Assembly: GCF_016863095.1 (NCBI RefSeq)
Contig: NZ_BOOF01000059.1
Location: 1-57,606, forward strand
Length of the DNA stretch: 57,606 nucleotides
Source: Microbispora siamensis
Lineage (GTDB): Bacteria; Actinomycetota; Actinomycetes; Streptosporangiales; Streptosporangiaceae
Reading direction: 5' to 3'
The position numbers and the translations under genes were made by a program. How positions within the stretch are numbered: position 1 is the first letter of the stretch; each line of letters starts with the position of its first letter. Shown piece after piece: positions 40,412-48,879 of this stretch. Under the pieces are notes generated by a model. That model searched no databases, was not told the origin of the DNA, and saw nothing but the letters and a program-made list of their open reading frames with translations.

Positions 40412-41005
40412 ATGCGTCACGCCCTCGCAGCCGCACTCGCCCTGACGTCGCTCGTGTGCTGCGGCGCGTGCGGTGCGACGTCCGCCGCGCTCGGCTCCCG
40501 GCCGGACGGCTCACCGCAGGCGGCGGTGTCATCGGAGATGCCGTCGCTCCCGGCCCCTGCGTCGGGCCTCGCGTCGGGCTCGGCGTCGGGCCCTGCGTCG
40601 GGCTCGGCCGGGACGGTGTCGTCGCCGGTCGACTGCCGCACCGGGCCGCGCGCGCCCGCCGGCGAGGCCGGTCCGTGGACGCATCCGGCCCAGTCCTTCT
40701 ACGGCCCGTCCGACAAGGACAGGCCGACGAGGGCCAGCCTGGAACACCTGCTGGTCAGTGACAACGCCGTAGTGATCGAGTACTCGCCGCGCCTGCCGGA
40801 GGCGTCGATCCAGGCGCTTCGCGAGTGGACGTATCTGCAGACCGCGACGGTGGCCGTGCCGGGCGGACGCGAACCGGCCCTGCGTGCCGCGACTGCCTCG
40901 ACAGAGCTCACGTGTGACGGCGTGGACACGATCCGGCTCTCGGCGCTGGCCGGGACGAGAACCTTCGGCCGGGTGACCGAACACGGCGACACCGACGAAA
41001 AGTGA
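40412..41005 (+). CDS. Putative lipoprotein, DUF3105-like
   Basis: A 197-residue exported protein. N-terminus ALAAALALTSLVCCGACG looks like a lipoprotein signal with several candidate cysteines, although no lipobox is canonical. A low-complexity spacer (ASGLASGSASGPASGSAG) is encoded by tandem GCGTCGGGC units. The rest resembles DUF3105: SFYGPSDKDRPTRASLEHLLVSDNAVVIEYSP and ALREWTYLQ. Function unknown. It is downstream of a terminator, so separately transcribed. Confidence 0.65.
   Translation: MRHALAAALALTSLVCCGACGATSAALGSRPDGSPQAAVSSEMPSLPAPASGLASGSASGPASGSAGTVSSPVDCRTGPRAPAGEAGPWTHPAQSFYGPSDKDRPTRASLEHLLVSDNAVVIEYSPRLPEASIQALREWTYLQTATVAVPGGREPALRAATASTELTCDGVDTIRLSALAGTRTFGRVTEHGDTDEK
40555..40612 (+). 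repeat. Short in-gene tandem repeat (Ala-Ser-Gly units)
   Basis: Five imperfect copies of a GCGTCGGGC-type nonamer code for the ASG-rich linker of the lipoprotein. Every unit is a multiple of three, so copy-number change would alter linker length without breaking the frame. Confidence 0.7.
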
Positions 41006-41047
41006 TCCCCGTGTCTTCCGCGGGCCGCGGAGTTCGGCCGAGTTGTC

Positions 41048-41062
41048 AATGAAAGTTTCATT
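41048..41062. promoter_or_regulatory. Palindrome AATGAAA-G-TTTCATT upstream of the ROK gene
   Basis: A perfect 7-bp inverted repeat around one base, 134 bp before the ROK regulator start, in an otherwise GC-rich spacer. Such GAAA/TTTC dyads are typical of sugar-responsive regulators, so ROK autoregulation is a fair guess. Confidence 0.5.
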
Positions 41063-41195
41063 ACCGGGCGGTGCCCGGATCCGGCCGGGCTTCCTCACAA
41101 ATCCTTCTCCGATGAGCGGTCGCGGCGAAATTCCGGCCGGTGCCGGGGTTCGTAAGGATGACGGATCGGGCGTCCCCCGGTGAGAAACTTGGGAG

Positions 41196-42392
41196 ATGGA
41201 GACTTCGGTGCCAGGGCGAGCCGAAACGCGGCTCCAGGCCAAAATACTTACGCGATTGCGTGACGGTGGTCCGCAATCTCGCATTCAGCTGTCGGAACAC
41301 TTCGAAGTGTCACGTACGACGATCGGGGCGGAACTCGGCCGGCTCAAGGCGCTTGAACTCGTCGAGGAAATCGGCCCGGCCGCGTCTCGCGGAGGCCGCC
41401 GGTCGACCGTCATCGATCTCGCCGGCCGGGTTCGGTTCGTCGGCATCGCCGTCGGCGCTACCTCGGTCTCCACGGCGGTCACCGACGGCAGGCTGCGGGT
41501 TCTCGCGTTCGAACGCACGGAATGCGACCTACGCCAGGGCCCCGAGCCCGTGATCGAACTCGCCATGGAACAGAGCCGCCGGCTGCTCCTGAAATTGGGA
41601 GTGGACAAGCCGATGGGAGTCGGCGTCGGTGTGCCCGGCCCGGTGGACTTCTCCCGCGGTATCCCGGTGTCGCCACCGATCATGCCGGGGTGGGACGGTT
41701 ATCCGGTCCGCGATGTCCTCGGCGGGCAGTTCGATTGTCCGGTCGTACTGGACAACGATGTCAATGTAATGGCCCTGGGCGAACAACACGCGGGTGCGGC
41801 GAGCACGGTCGAGAACTTCCTGTTCGTCAAGGTCGGCACGGGCATCGGCTGCGGAATCGTCGCCAAGGGCGAGCTCTATCGCGGCATGGACGGGTGTGCG
41901 GGGGATATCGGGCACATACCGGTCGCCGACTCCGGCGAGATCTGCGCCTGTGGCAACACGGGCTGCCTGGAGGCGACCTTCGGCGGCGAGGCGCTGGCTC
42001 GCGACGCGCTCGCCGTGGCCCGCTCGGGGCGCTCGCCCCTGCTCGGGGAACTCCTCGAACGCGACGGCACGCTGACCGCCGCGCAGGTGGGCGAGGCGGT
42101 CGCCGCCGGTGACGCGGCGTCCGTCCAGATGGTGCGCGACGGCGGACGACGCGTGGGGGAGGTGCTGGCGGGCCTGGTGTCGTTCTTCAACCCGAGCCTC
42201 ATCGTGCTGGGCGGTGGGCTCACGCTGCTGGGCCACGTCCTGCTCGCCGAGATCCGCGGCGCGATCTACCGCCGCTCGCTGCCTCTCGCCACCAGGAATC
42301 TGCCGATCATGATGAGCGACCTCGGCCCGCAGTCCGGCGTCATCGGCGCCGCCAGGCTCGTGAGCGAGGAGGTCTACGACTTCCCCGGGTGA
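41196..42392 (+). CDS. ROK family transcriptional regulator
   Basis: A 398-residue repressor of sugar metabolism type. N-terminal winged helix (ILTRLRDGGPQSRIQLSEHFEVSRTTIGAEL), then a sugar-kinase-like fold: GVGVGVPGPVD, VVLDNDVNVMALGE, FLFVKVGTGIGCGIV, and the zinc motif CACGNTGCLE. The catalytic Asp region is retained (DNDVN), so sugar binding is likely. No sugar transporter is adjacent; GH15 and a glucose dehydrogenase are 3 kb further on. Regulation by the palindrome at 41048 is possible. Confidence 0.92.
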   Translation: METSVPGRAETRLQAKILTRLRDGGPQSRIQLSEHFEVSRTTIGAELGRLKALELVEEIGPAASRGGRRSTVIDLAGRVRFVGIAVGATSVSTAVTDGRLRVLAFERTECDLRQGPEPVIELAMEQSRRLLLKLGVDKPMGVGVGVPGPVDFSRGIPVSPPIMPGWDGYPVRDVLGGQFDCPVVLDNDVNVMALGEQHAGAASTVENFLFVKVGTGIGCGIVAKGELYRGMDGCAGDIGHIPVADSGEICACGNTGCLEATFGGEALARDALAVARSGRSPLLGELLERDGTLTAAQVGEAVAAGDAASVQMVRDGGRRVGEVLAGLVSFFNPSLIVLGGGLTLLGHVLLAEIRGAIYRRSLPLATRNLPIMMSDLGPQSGVIGAARLVSEEVYDFPG

Positions 42393-42444
42393 TCGGCGCT
42401 CGCATCCGGACGGCTCACCGGCGTGGACATCCGGCCGCACGGGA

Positions 42445-42475
42445 TTGCATGATCATGCATTCCCGTGTATATATT
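42445..42475 (+). promoter_or_regulatory. Leaderless argG promoter with palindromic operator
   Basis: TTGCAT (42445-42450), 17 bp, TATATA (42468-42473) form a promoter whose start point would fall at or near the GTG at 42482. A perfect 14-bp palindrome TGCATGATCATGCA (42446-42459) covers the -35 box, placed as an ArgR (ARG box) operator would be. Confidence 0.65.
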
Positions 42476-42481
42476 CTACTC

Positions 42482-43930
42482 GTGTCCAAGGTGCTCACTT
42501 CTCTGCCTGTCGGCGAGCGTGTCGGGATCGCCTTCTCCGGCGGCCTCGACACTTCGGTAGCGGTCGCGTGGATGCGGGAGAAGGGTGCAGTGCCGTGCAC
42601 CTACACCGCCGAAATCGGCCAGTACGACGAACCTGACATCGCCTCGGTGCCGGGGCGTGCCACCGCGTACGGCGCGGAGATCTCCCGGCTGGTCGACTGC
42701 CGGGCGGCCCTGGTCGAGGAGGGGCTCGCGGCCCTGGCCTGCGGGGCGTTCCACATCAGGTCCGGCGGCCGCACGTACTTCAACACCACCCCGCTCGGGC
42801 GGGCCGTCACCGGCACCCTGCTGGTGCGCGCGATGCTCGAGGACGGCGTGCAGATCTGGGGAGACGGCTCCACCTTCAAGGGCAACGACATCGAGCGGTT
42901 CTACCGCTACGGCCTGCTCGCCAACCCCTCGCTGCGGATCTACAAGCCGTGGCTGGACGCCGACTTCGTCAACGAGCTCGGCGGGCGCAAGGAGATGTCC
43001 GAGTGGCTGCTCGCCCACGGGCTGCCCTACCGCGACAGTGTGGAGAAGGCCTACTCCACCGACGCGAACATCTGGGGCGCGACGCACGAGGCCAAGTCGC
43101 TCGAGCACCTCGACACGGGCATCGAGATCGTCGATCCCATCATGGGCGTGCGCTTCTGGGACCCGGCCGTCGAGATCGTCACCGAGGACGTCACGATCGG
43201 CTTCGAGCAGGGACGCCCGGTGTCGATCAACGGCAAGGAGTTCCCCTCCGCAGTCGATCTGGTGCTGGAGGCCAACGCCATCGGCGGCCGCCACGGCCTG
43301 GGCATGTCCGACCAGATCGAGAACCGGATCATCGAGGCCAAGAGCCGGGGCATCTACGAGGCGCCGGGCATGGCGCTGCTGCACGCGGCCTACGAGCGGC
43401 TGGTCAACGCGATCCACAACGAGGACACCCTCGCCAGCTACCACATCGAGGGGCGGCGGCTCGGCAGGCTGCTCTACGAGGGCCGCTGGCTGGACCCGCA
43501 GGCGCTGATGCTGCGCGAGTCGCTGCAGCGCTGGGTCGGCATGGCGGTGACCGGACAGGTGACCCTGCGGTTGCGGCGTGGCGAGGACTACTCCGTGCTG
43601 GACACGTCCGGACCGGCGTTCAGCTACCACCCGGACAAGCTCTCCATGGAGCGCACCGAGGACTCCGCCTTCGGCCCCGTGGACCGTATCGGGCAGCTGA
43701 CGATGCGCAACCTCGACATCGCCGACTCTCGCGCCAAGCTGGAGCAGTACGCCAGGCTCGGCATGGTCGGCAGCCAGCAGCCGGCGTTGATCGGCGCCGC
43801 CCAGGCGGCCTCGACCGGGCTGATCGGCGCGATGCCCGAGGGTGGGGCAGAGGCGATCGCCTCTCGCGGCGAGGCCTCCACCGAGGAGGAGCTCCTCGAC
43901 CAGGCCGCCATGGAGCTCGGCACCGACTGA
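42482..43930 (+). CDS. argG: Argininosuccinate synthase
   Basis: A 482-residue enzyme that joins citrulline and aspartate using ATP, the penultimate step of arginine synthesis. ATP-pyrophosphatase motif AFSGGLDTSVAV near residue 17; the rest matches the long (E. coli-type, about 450-480) form: YFNTTPLGRAVTGT, WGDGSTFKGNDIERF, YSTDANIWGATHE, and GRHGLGMSDQIENR. Start GTG 42482 is preceded by no Shine-Dalgarno and sits at the predicted transcription start. No other arg gene is in the window, so argG is apart from the main cluster. Confidence 0.96.
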   Translation: MSKVLTSLPVGERVGIAFSGGLDTSVAVAWMREKGAVPCTYTAEIGQYDEPDIASVPGRATAYGAEISRLVDCRAALVEEGLAALACGAFHIRSGGRTYFNTTPLGRAVTGTLLVRAMLEDGVQIWGDGSTFKGNDIERFYRYGLLANPSLRIYKPWLDADFVNELGGRKEMSEWLLAHGLPYRDSVEKAYSTDANIWGATHEAKSLEHLDTGIEIVDPIMGVRFWDPAVEIVTEDVTIGFEQGRPVSINGKEFPSAVDLVLEANAIGGRHGLGMSDQIENRIIEAKSRGIYEAPGMALLHAAYERLVNAIHNEDTLASYHIEGRRLGRLLYEGRWLDPQALMLRESLQRWVGMAVTGQVTLRLRRGEDYSVLDTSGPAFSYHPDKLSMERTEDSAFGPVDRIGQLTMRNLDIADSRAKLEQYARLGMVGSQQPALIGAAQAASTGLIGAMPEGGAEAIASRGEASTEEELLDQAAMELGTD

Positions 43931-44064
43931 CGGCCACGACCGGGGCGCCCGCTGTTGCCGAGCGTCCCGGCACGTGCGACACGGGCGAGGGCGCGAGCCG
44001 CGGGCCGGGCGCGCGAACCGGCGGTCGCGACCACGGCCCTGCCCACCGCTCTGATCGAGGCCGA

Positions 44065-44997
44065 TCATGAAGAGCGGCTATCGGCGGCGACCTCGGTAGG
44101 TCGGACGTGGGCGCGGGGAGTCAGGAGCTCGGTGATCCGGATGAACCCGTCGGCGCCGTGGCCCTGCTCGATGACGCGGCGGGCCCAGCCTTCGGCCGCG
44201 CGCATCACGCTCGCGTCGATGCCGTGGGTCTCGGAGGTGTGGACGATGTGGGCCATGGACGAGGCCGCCGAGGTGATCGGGTTGCCCTCGCCCGAGAACC
44301 CGCCGCCGTCCACCTCCTCCGCCGCCGCCTCGAAGATGGGCGGCAGGATCGCGCCGATGCCCTTGGCGAACGGCGCCAGTTCCCGCGCGGTCACCCCCTC
44401 GGCCCGCGCCACCGCCAGCGCGTGCGCGTAGCCCGCCATCGCGGTCCAGAAGACGTCGAGCAACGCGATGTCGTAGGCCGCGGCCCGGCCGGAGTCCTCC
44501 CCGAGATGGGTGTGCGTGCCGCCGAGGGCGTCCAGCACCGGCCGGTGCCGCCGGTAGAGCTCCTCCGGGCCGCTGTGCAGGAACACCGCGGCCGGGGTGC
44601 CGATGGTCGTGGTCGGCGTCATGATCGCGCCGTCGAGATATCCGATGCCGTGCTCTGCCGCCCAGGCCGCGGTGCTCCGGGCGCGGTCGGGCGTGTCGGC
44701 GGTCAGGTTCACGAGCGTGCGTCCCCGGAGCGCGGCGGCGACCGCGTCGCGCCGCACGACGGCGTCCGCCGCGTCGTAGTTCACCACGCAGATCACGGTC
44801 AGCTCGCTCGCGGCGACCGCCGCCTCCGGCGTGGGGGCGACGTACGCGCCGCGCTCGGCCAACTGGCGGTCTCTGCCCGGCGTCCGGTTCCAGACCGTGG
44901 TCCGGACGCCGGCGTCCAGGAAGGCCCCGGCCAGGGCCCGGCCCATCGGCCCCAGGCCGAGCACCGTGACGGCAGACTGGTGGACGTGCCGGCTCAT
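44065..44997 (-). CDS. NAD(P)-dependent imine reductase-like oxidoreductase
   Basis: A 310-residue protein of the beta-hydroxyacid dehydrogenase/imine reductase type. Rossmann motif VLGLGPMGRALAGAFLDAG, VWNRTPGRDRQ for NADP selection, LVNLTADTPDRA, GYLDGAIMT, and the interdomain helix around AAAYDIALLDVFW with the Asp typical of one imine-reductase class. ATG 44997 has AGGAGTTGAGAT upstream. It is divergent from an HxlR regulator 50 bp away that probably controls it. The substrate is unknown. Confidence 0.88.
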   Translation of the reverse strand: MSRHVHQSAVTVLGLGPMGRALAGAFLDAGVRTTVWNRTPGRDRQLAERGAYVAPTPEAAVAASELTVICVVNYDAADAVVRRDAVAAALRGRTLVNLTADTPDRARSTAAWAAEHGIGYLDGAIMTPTTTIGTPAAVFLHSGPEELYRRHRPVLDALGGTHTHLGEDSGRAAAYDIALLDVFWTAMAGYAHALAVARAEGVTARELAPFAKGIGAILPPIFEAAAEEVDGGGFSGEGNPITSAASSMAHIVHTSETHGIDASVMRAAEGWARRVIEQGHGADGFIRITELLTPRAHVRPTEVAADSRSS

Positions 44998-45047
44998 ATC
45001 TCAACTCCTGCGTGCATGACAGCGATGGCGCTGAACGGGATGGAAAA

Positions 45048-45428
45048 GTGACGCGCAGCCGCGCCAGAGACCTGAACGTCTGCGGGGTCACCGCCGCGAT
45101 CGCCGTGATCGACGGCAAGTGGAAGACGATCCTGCTCTGGCTCCTGGAATCCGCTCCGCGTCGTCCCGGCGAGCTGGTCCGGCGGCTGCCGGGCCTCACC
45201 GAGAAGGTGCTGACTCAGACGCTCCGGGAGATGGAGGCCGACGGGCTGGTGCACCGTGAGGTGCACGACGGCCGTCCGCTGAAGACCGTGTACTCACTGA
45301 CCGATTTCGGCCGTGAGCTCTCCGAGGCGCTGGCGCCGCTGTCCGACTGGGGACATCGCCGCCTGGAGAAGCTGGCCCGGGAGACGCCGACGGGAGAGGC
45401 GCAGGCAGGGTCCCTGCCGGTCTCCTGA
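45048..45428 (+). CDS. HxlR family regulator
   Basis: A 126-residue winged-helix regulator: the HxlR start with a conserved cysteine in LNVCGVTAAIAVIDGKWKT, then ILLWLLESAPRRPGELVRRLPGLTEKVLTQTLREM and the wing VHREVHDGRPLKTVYSLT. GTG 45048 follows GGATGGAAAA; an upstream ATG at 45012 is less likely. The cysteine is often a redox or aldehyde sensor in the family. Divergent from the imine reductase gene. Confidence 0.9.
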   Translation: MTRSRARDLNVCGVTAAIAVIDGKWKTILLWLLESAPRRPGELVRRLPGLTEKVLTQTLREMEADGLVHREVHDGRPLKTVYSLTDFGRELSEALAPLSDWGHRRLEKLARETPTGEAQAGSLPVS

Positions 45429-45520
45429 CACACCGCCGTCACCCCCGTTCCCGCCTGGAATCCGGCGCCCTTCCGGCCGCCCGGAACCAAGCTTCACGCC
45501 GCTCCGGCCCGGCGGACAAG

Positions 45521-45566
45521 TACCCACAAAAAGGTGGGTAGCCGCGAAGCCTGCCGACGGCTTCTT
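45521..45566. terminator. Hairpins after the HxlR gene
   Basis: TACCCAC, six A-rich bases, GTGGGTA (45521-45540), then GAAGCC, seven bases, GGCTTC (45546-45564) followed by T-rich sequence. The first could also be an operator for the GH15 gene. The rest of the 228-bp spacer has a small palindrome TGCACAGTGCA at 45580-45590. Confidence 0.5.
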
Positions 45567-45656
45567 CGCACGGTTTATTTGCACAGTGCATACGTTCCCT
45601 TTGCTCGGGTAGCGCGGCCTTGTTTCGCGAGATCGACCGCCGGAGGGGGAGGCGCG

Positions 45657-47474
45657 GTGGCACTGCGGATCGAGGACTACGGGCTGCTCGGCGACCTGCA
45701 CACGGCCGCGCTGGTGGGGCGCGACGGGTCTATCGACTGGTTGTGTCTGCCCAGGTTCGACGCCCCCGCGTGTTTTGCCGCCCTGCTGGGCGACGAGCGG
45801 GCGGGGTTCTGGCGCCTGGCCCCCGCGGCCGGAGGGCTCTGCACGCGCCGCCGCTATCGCGGCGACTCCCTCGTCCTGGAGACGGAGTGGGAGACCCCCG
45901 AGGAATCCGTACGTGTGATCGACGCGATGCCGCCACGCGGCGAGGCGGCCGACGTGGTGCGGGTGGTGGAAGGCGTCAGCGGACGGGTGCCGATGCGGAT
46001 GGCGCTGCGACTGCGGTTCGACTACGGGCACATCGTGCCCTGGGTGCGGCACCAGGACGGACGGCTCGCGGCGGTCGCCGGGCCGGACGCCGCCTGGCTG
46101 AAGACACCGGTGCCGCTCCGCAGCGAGGACATGACCACCTACGCTGAATTCGAGGTGGTCGCCGGGCAGCGGGTGCCGTTCGTGCTGACCTACCGGCCCT
46201 CGCACGAGCGCATGCCCCGTCCGGTGGACGCGGAGAAGGCCCTCGCCGACACGGAGGCGTTCTGGACGTCGTGGATGCGCGGCTTCCGGTATGAGGGCCG
46301 ATGGGAGGAGGCCGTGCGCCGATCGCTGGTCGTACTGAAGGCGCTGACCTACGCGCCGACCGGCGGCATCGTGGCCGCGGTCACCACCTCGCTGCCGGAA
46401 CAACCGGGCGGGCCGCGCAACTGGGACTACCGGTTCTGCTGGCCGCGTGACGCGACGTTCACGTTGCAGGCGCTGCTGGGCACCGGTTTCGTCGCCGAGG
46501 CCAAAGCCTGGCGGGAGTGGCTGCTGCGGGCCGCGGCCGGGGACCCGGCCGACCTGCAGATCATGTACGGCATCGACGGCACGCGCCGCCTGCCGGAATA
46601 CACACTCGACTGGCTGGCCGGCTACGAGGGCTCGGCTCCGGTGCGGGTGGGCAACGCGGCGTCGGGGCAGTTCCAGCTCGACGTGTGGGGCGAGGTCCTC
46701 GACGGGCTCCACCTGGCCAGGACGGCCGGCATCCACGCCGACGAGCCGGCCTGGGACCTGCAACGGGCGTTGCTGGACTTCCTGGAGGGCCACTGGGACG
46801 ACCCGGACAACGGGCTGTGGGAGGTGCGCGGCGACCGCCGCCACTTCGTGCATTCCAAGGTCATGGCGTGGGCGGGCCTGGACCGGGCCGTGCAGGCCGT
46901 CGAACGCTTCGGCCTGGACGGGCCCGTGGACCGGTGGCGCGCCACCCGCGACAAGATCCACGCGGAGGTGTGCGACCGCGGCTACGACCCCGAGCGGGGC
47001 ACGTTCACCCAGTTCTACGGCTCGAAGGGGCTGGACGCCGCCCTGCTGCTGATCCCCCGGGTGGGGTTCCTGCCGTGGGACGACCCCCGGGTGGCCGGCA
47101 CCGTCGAGGCGGTGCGATGTGAGCTGTGCTCCGACGGGTTCCTGCTGCGTTACCGGCCACAGGCCGACGGCAACGTGGACGGCCTTCCCGGCACCGAGGG
47201 GGCCTTCATCACCTGCACGTTCTGGCTCGCCGACGCCCTGTACGGCATCGGCCGCCACCGCGAGGCGTACGAGCTGTTCGAACGGCTGCTGAGCCTGCGC
47301 AACGACCTCGGCCTGTTGAGCGAGGAGTACGACCCCGTCACGGGGCGGCAACTCGGCAACACCCCGCAGGCGTTCAGCCACGTCGGGCTGGTGAACGCCG
47401 CCCGTCACCTGTCCGGCACCCGGCCGGCCGAGCACGTCGCGCACGGCCACGAGCACGTTGGAGGTGAGCGCTGA
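45657..47474 (+). CDS. Glycoside hydrolase family 15 protein (trehalase/glucoamylase-like)
   Basis: A 605-residue cytoplasmic enzyme. The N-terminal TreH-like domain begins IEDYGLLGDLHTAALVGRDGSIDWLCLPRFD; the alpha/alpha-barrel holds RNWDYRFCWPRDATF, LQIMYGIDGTRRLPE and the late GLLSEEYDP with a probable catalytic Glu. This is the type that works as trehalase in mycobacteria and streptomycetes. GTG 45657 follows GGAGGGGGAGG. It overlaps the next gene (TGATG), so trehalose or glucan hydrolysis and glucose oxidation may be linked: glucose freed here would feed the dehydrogenase. Confidence 0.93.
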   Translation: MALRIEDYGLLGDLHTAALVGRDGSIDWLCLPRFDAPACFAALLGDERAGFWRLAPAAGGLCTRRRYRGDSLVLETEWETPEESVRVIDAMPPRGEAADVVRVVEGVSGRVPMRMALRLRFDYGHIVPWVRHQDGRLAAVAGPDAAWLKTPVPLRSEDMTTYAEFEVVAGQRVPFVLTYRPSHERMPRPVDAEKALADTEAFWTSWMRGFRYEGRWEEAVRRSLVVLKALTYAPTGGIVAAVTTSLPEQPGGPRNWDYRFCWPRDATFTLQALLGTGFVAEAKAWREWLLRAAAGDPADLQIMYGIDGTRRLPEYTLDWLAGYEGSAPVRVGNAASGQFQLDVWGEVLDGLHLARTAGIHADEPAWDLQRALLDFLEGHWDDPDNGLWEVRGDRRHFVHSKVMAWAGLDRAVQAVERFGLDGPVDRWRATRDKIHAEVCDRGYDPERGTFTQFYGSKGLDAALLLIPRVGFLPWDDPRVAGTVEAVRCELCSDGFLLRYRPQADGNVDGLPGTEGAFITCTFWLADALYGIGRHREAYELFERLLSLRNDLGLLSEEYDPVTGRQLGNTPQAFSHVGLVNAARHLSGTRPAEHVAHGHEHVGGER

Positions 47475-48519
47475 TGCGCGCTCTCACCGTCATTCCGCTG
47501 CGGAAGGACTCCCTGGCCGTCACCGAGGTCCCCGATCCCCAGCCGGGCGAGGGGACCTGCTAATCGACGCTCTCGCCGTCGGCGTCTGCGGCACCGACAA
47601 GGAGATCGCTGCCGGGGAGTACGGCTGGGCCCCGCCCGGACGCGACCGCCTGGTCATCGGCCACGAATCGCTGGGCAGGGTGCGGCAGGCGCCTTCCGGC
47701 AGCGGCTTCGCCCCCGGTGACCTGGTCGTCGGGGTGGTCCGGCGGCCCGACCCGGTGCCGTGCGGCGCCTGCGCGCACGGCCAGTTCGACATGTGCCGCA
47801 ACGGCCGCTACACCGAGCGCGGCATCAAGGAACTGGACGGATACGCCGGCCAGAGCTGGGTGGTCGAGCCCGATTACGCCGTCAGGCTGGACCCCGGACT
47901 GGCCGACGTCGGGATGCTCCTCGAACCCACCAGCGTCGTCGCCAAGGCCTGGGACGAGGTCGAGAAGGTCGGCGCCCGGGCCTGGTTCGCGCCGAAGACC
48001 GCGCTGGTCACCGGTGCCGGGCCGATCGGACTGCTCGCCGCGTTGCTCGGGGTGCAGCGCGGGCTGGAGGTGCACGTCCTCGACCGGGTCACCGACGGCC
48101 CCAAACCGGCTCTCGTGCGGGACCTCGGCGCGGTCTACCACGCCGAGGACGCCGGCGAGGTCGCCGCGAAGGTGCGCCCCGACGTGGTCATCGAGGCGAC
48201 CGGCGCCGGACCGGTCATCTTCGCCGTGGCCGCCAACACCGCGCCGTACGGCATCGTCTGCCTCACCGGCGTCTCCTCGGCCGGGCGCCGGATCACGCTC
48301 GACGCGGGCAGCCTGAATCGCGAGATCGTGCTGGAGAACGACGTGCTCATCGGCTCGGTCAACGCCAACCTCGGCCACTACGCCGCCGCGGCCGACGCCC
48401 TGGCCAAGGCCGATCTCGCCTGGCTGAACCGGCTGATCACCCGCAGGGTGCCGCTGGAGTCGTTCCGCGACGCCTTCACCGCCGGGCCGGAGGACGTCAA
48501 GGTCGTCGTCGAGCTGTGA
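47474..48519 (+). pseudogene. Glucose 1-dehydrogenase-like gene, frameshifted near residue 27
   Basis: An MDR-family dehydrogenase. The first 26 codons (MRALTVIPLRKDSLAVTEVP and on to GEG) end in a TAA at 47561; the remaining sequence (LLIDALAVGVCGTDKEIAAG, VIGHESLGRV, a four-Cys lobe with PCGACAHGQFDMCRNG, VTGAGPIGLLAALLG) is in the next frame. One extra G in the run at 47551-47554 restores one frame of about 349 residues. The ending and layout match glucose dehydrogenases of the GdhB/Glc_DH type. Everything else is intact, so a base-calling error is as likely as a real mutation. Confidence 0.8.
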
Positions 48520-48525
48520 CGCTTC

Positions 48526-48830
48526 TCATAGCAAGAAGATCAGCATGGCGGTGAGGCCGAGGGTCACCGCCACGAAGCCGCCCGTCCTGGGCTGCCGGGC
48601 GGCCTCCCGGCGGGAGGAGATCACCAGAACGGCGCCCACGGCGAGCGCCGCCAGGAGGTGCAGGCCGTACCAGACGGGGATCGGCACCCTGGCCAGGAAG
48701 GTCCCGGACAGCAGGTCGTCGGCTGACCCGTAGCCGGCGAGTGCGGCGGCCGCGGCCAGGGCCAGCACCGGGAGCGCGTACCGGAACCGGCCGAGCAGGG
48801 CCCAGACGACGGCCCGAGCATCTCACCCAT
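48526..48830 (-). pseudogene. Small membrane protein, apparently frameshifted near its start
   Basis: From ATG 48830 the sequence reads MGEML and, after one added base in the CCC run (48813-48815 on the plus strand), continues AVVWALLGRFRYALPVLALA, then three hydrophobic segments ending in FVAVTLGLTAMLIFLL. Without the added base the long hydrophobic frame has no start better than GTG 48768. About 100 residues if joined. No family recognised. It follows the HATPase-STAS gene end with the same orientation but is downstream of it by 49 bases. Confidence 0.55.
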
Positions 48831-48879
48831 CGCCTGCCTCGTCCGATCCATCGGCACATGTTCAGCACATGCGCCCGCT

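Noticed and set aside
37787..40420. Minus-strand open frame of 877 codons opposite the ThuA gene
   Set aside because: Shadow of a well-supported secreted protein; no recognisable motif and no ribosome-binding site at its start.
45580..45590. TGCACAGTGCA palindrome before GH15 as an operator
   Set aside because: Too short and with no partner site or obvious regulator; mentioned only within the spacer description.
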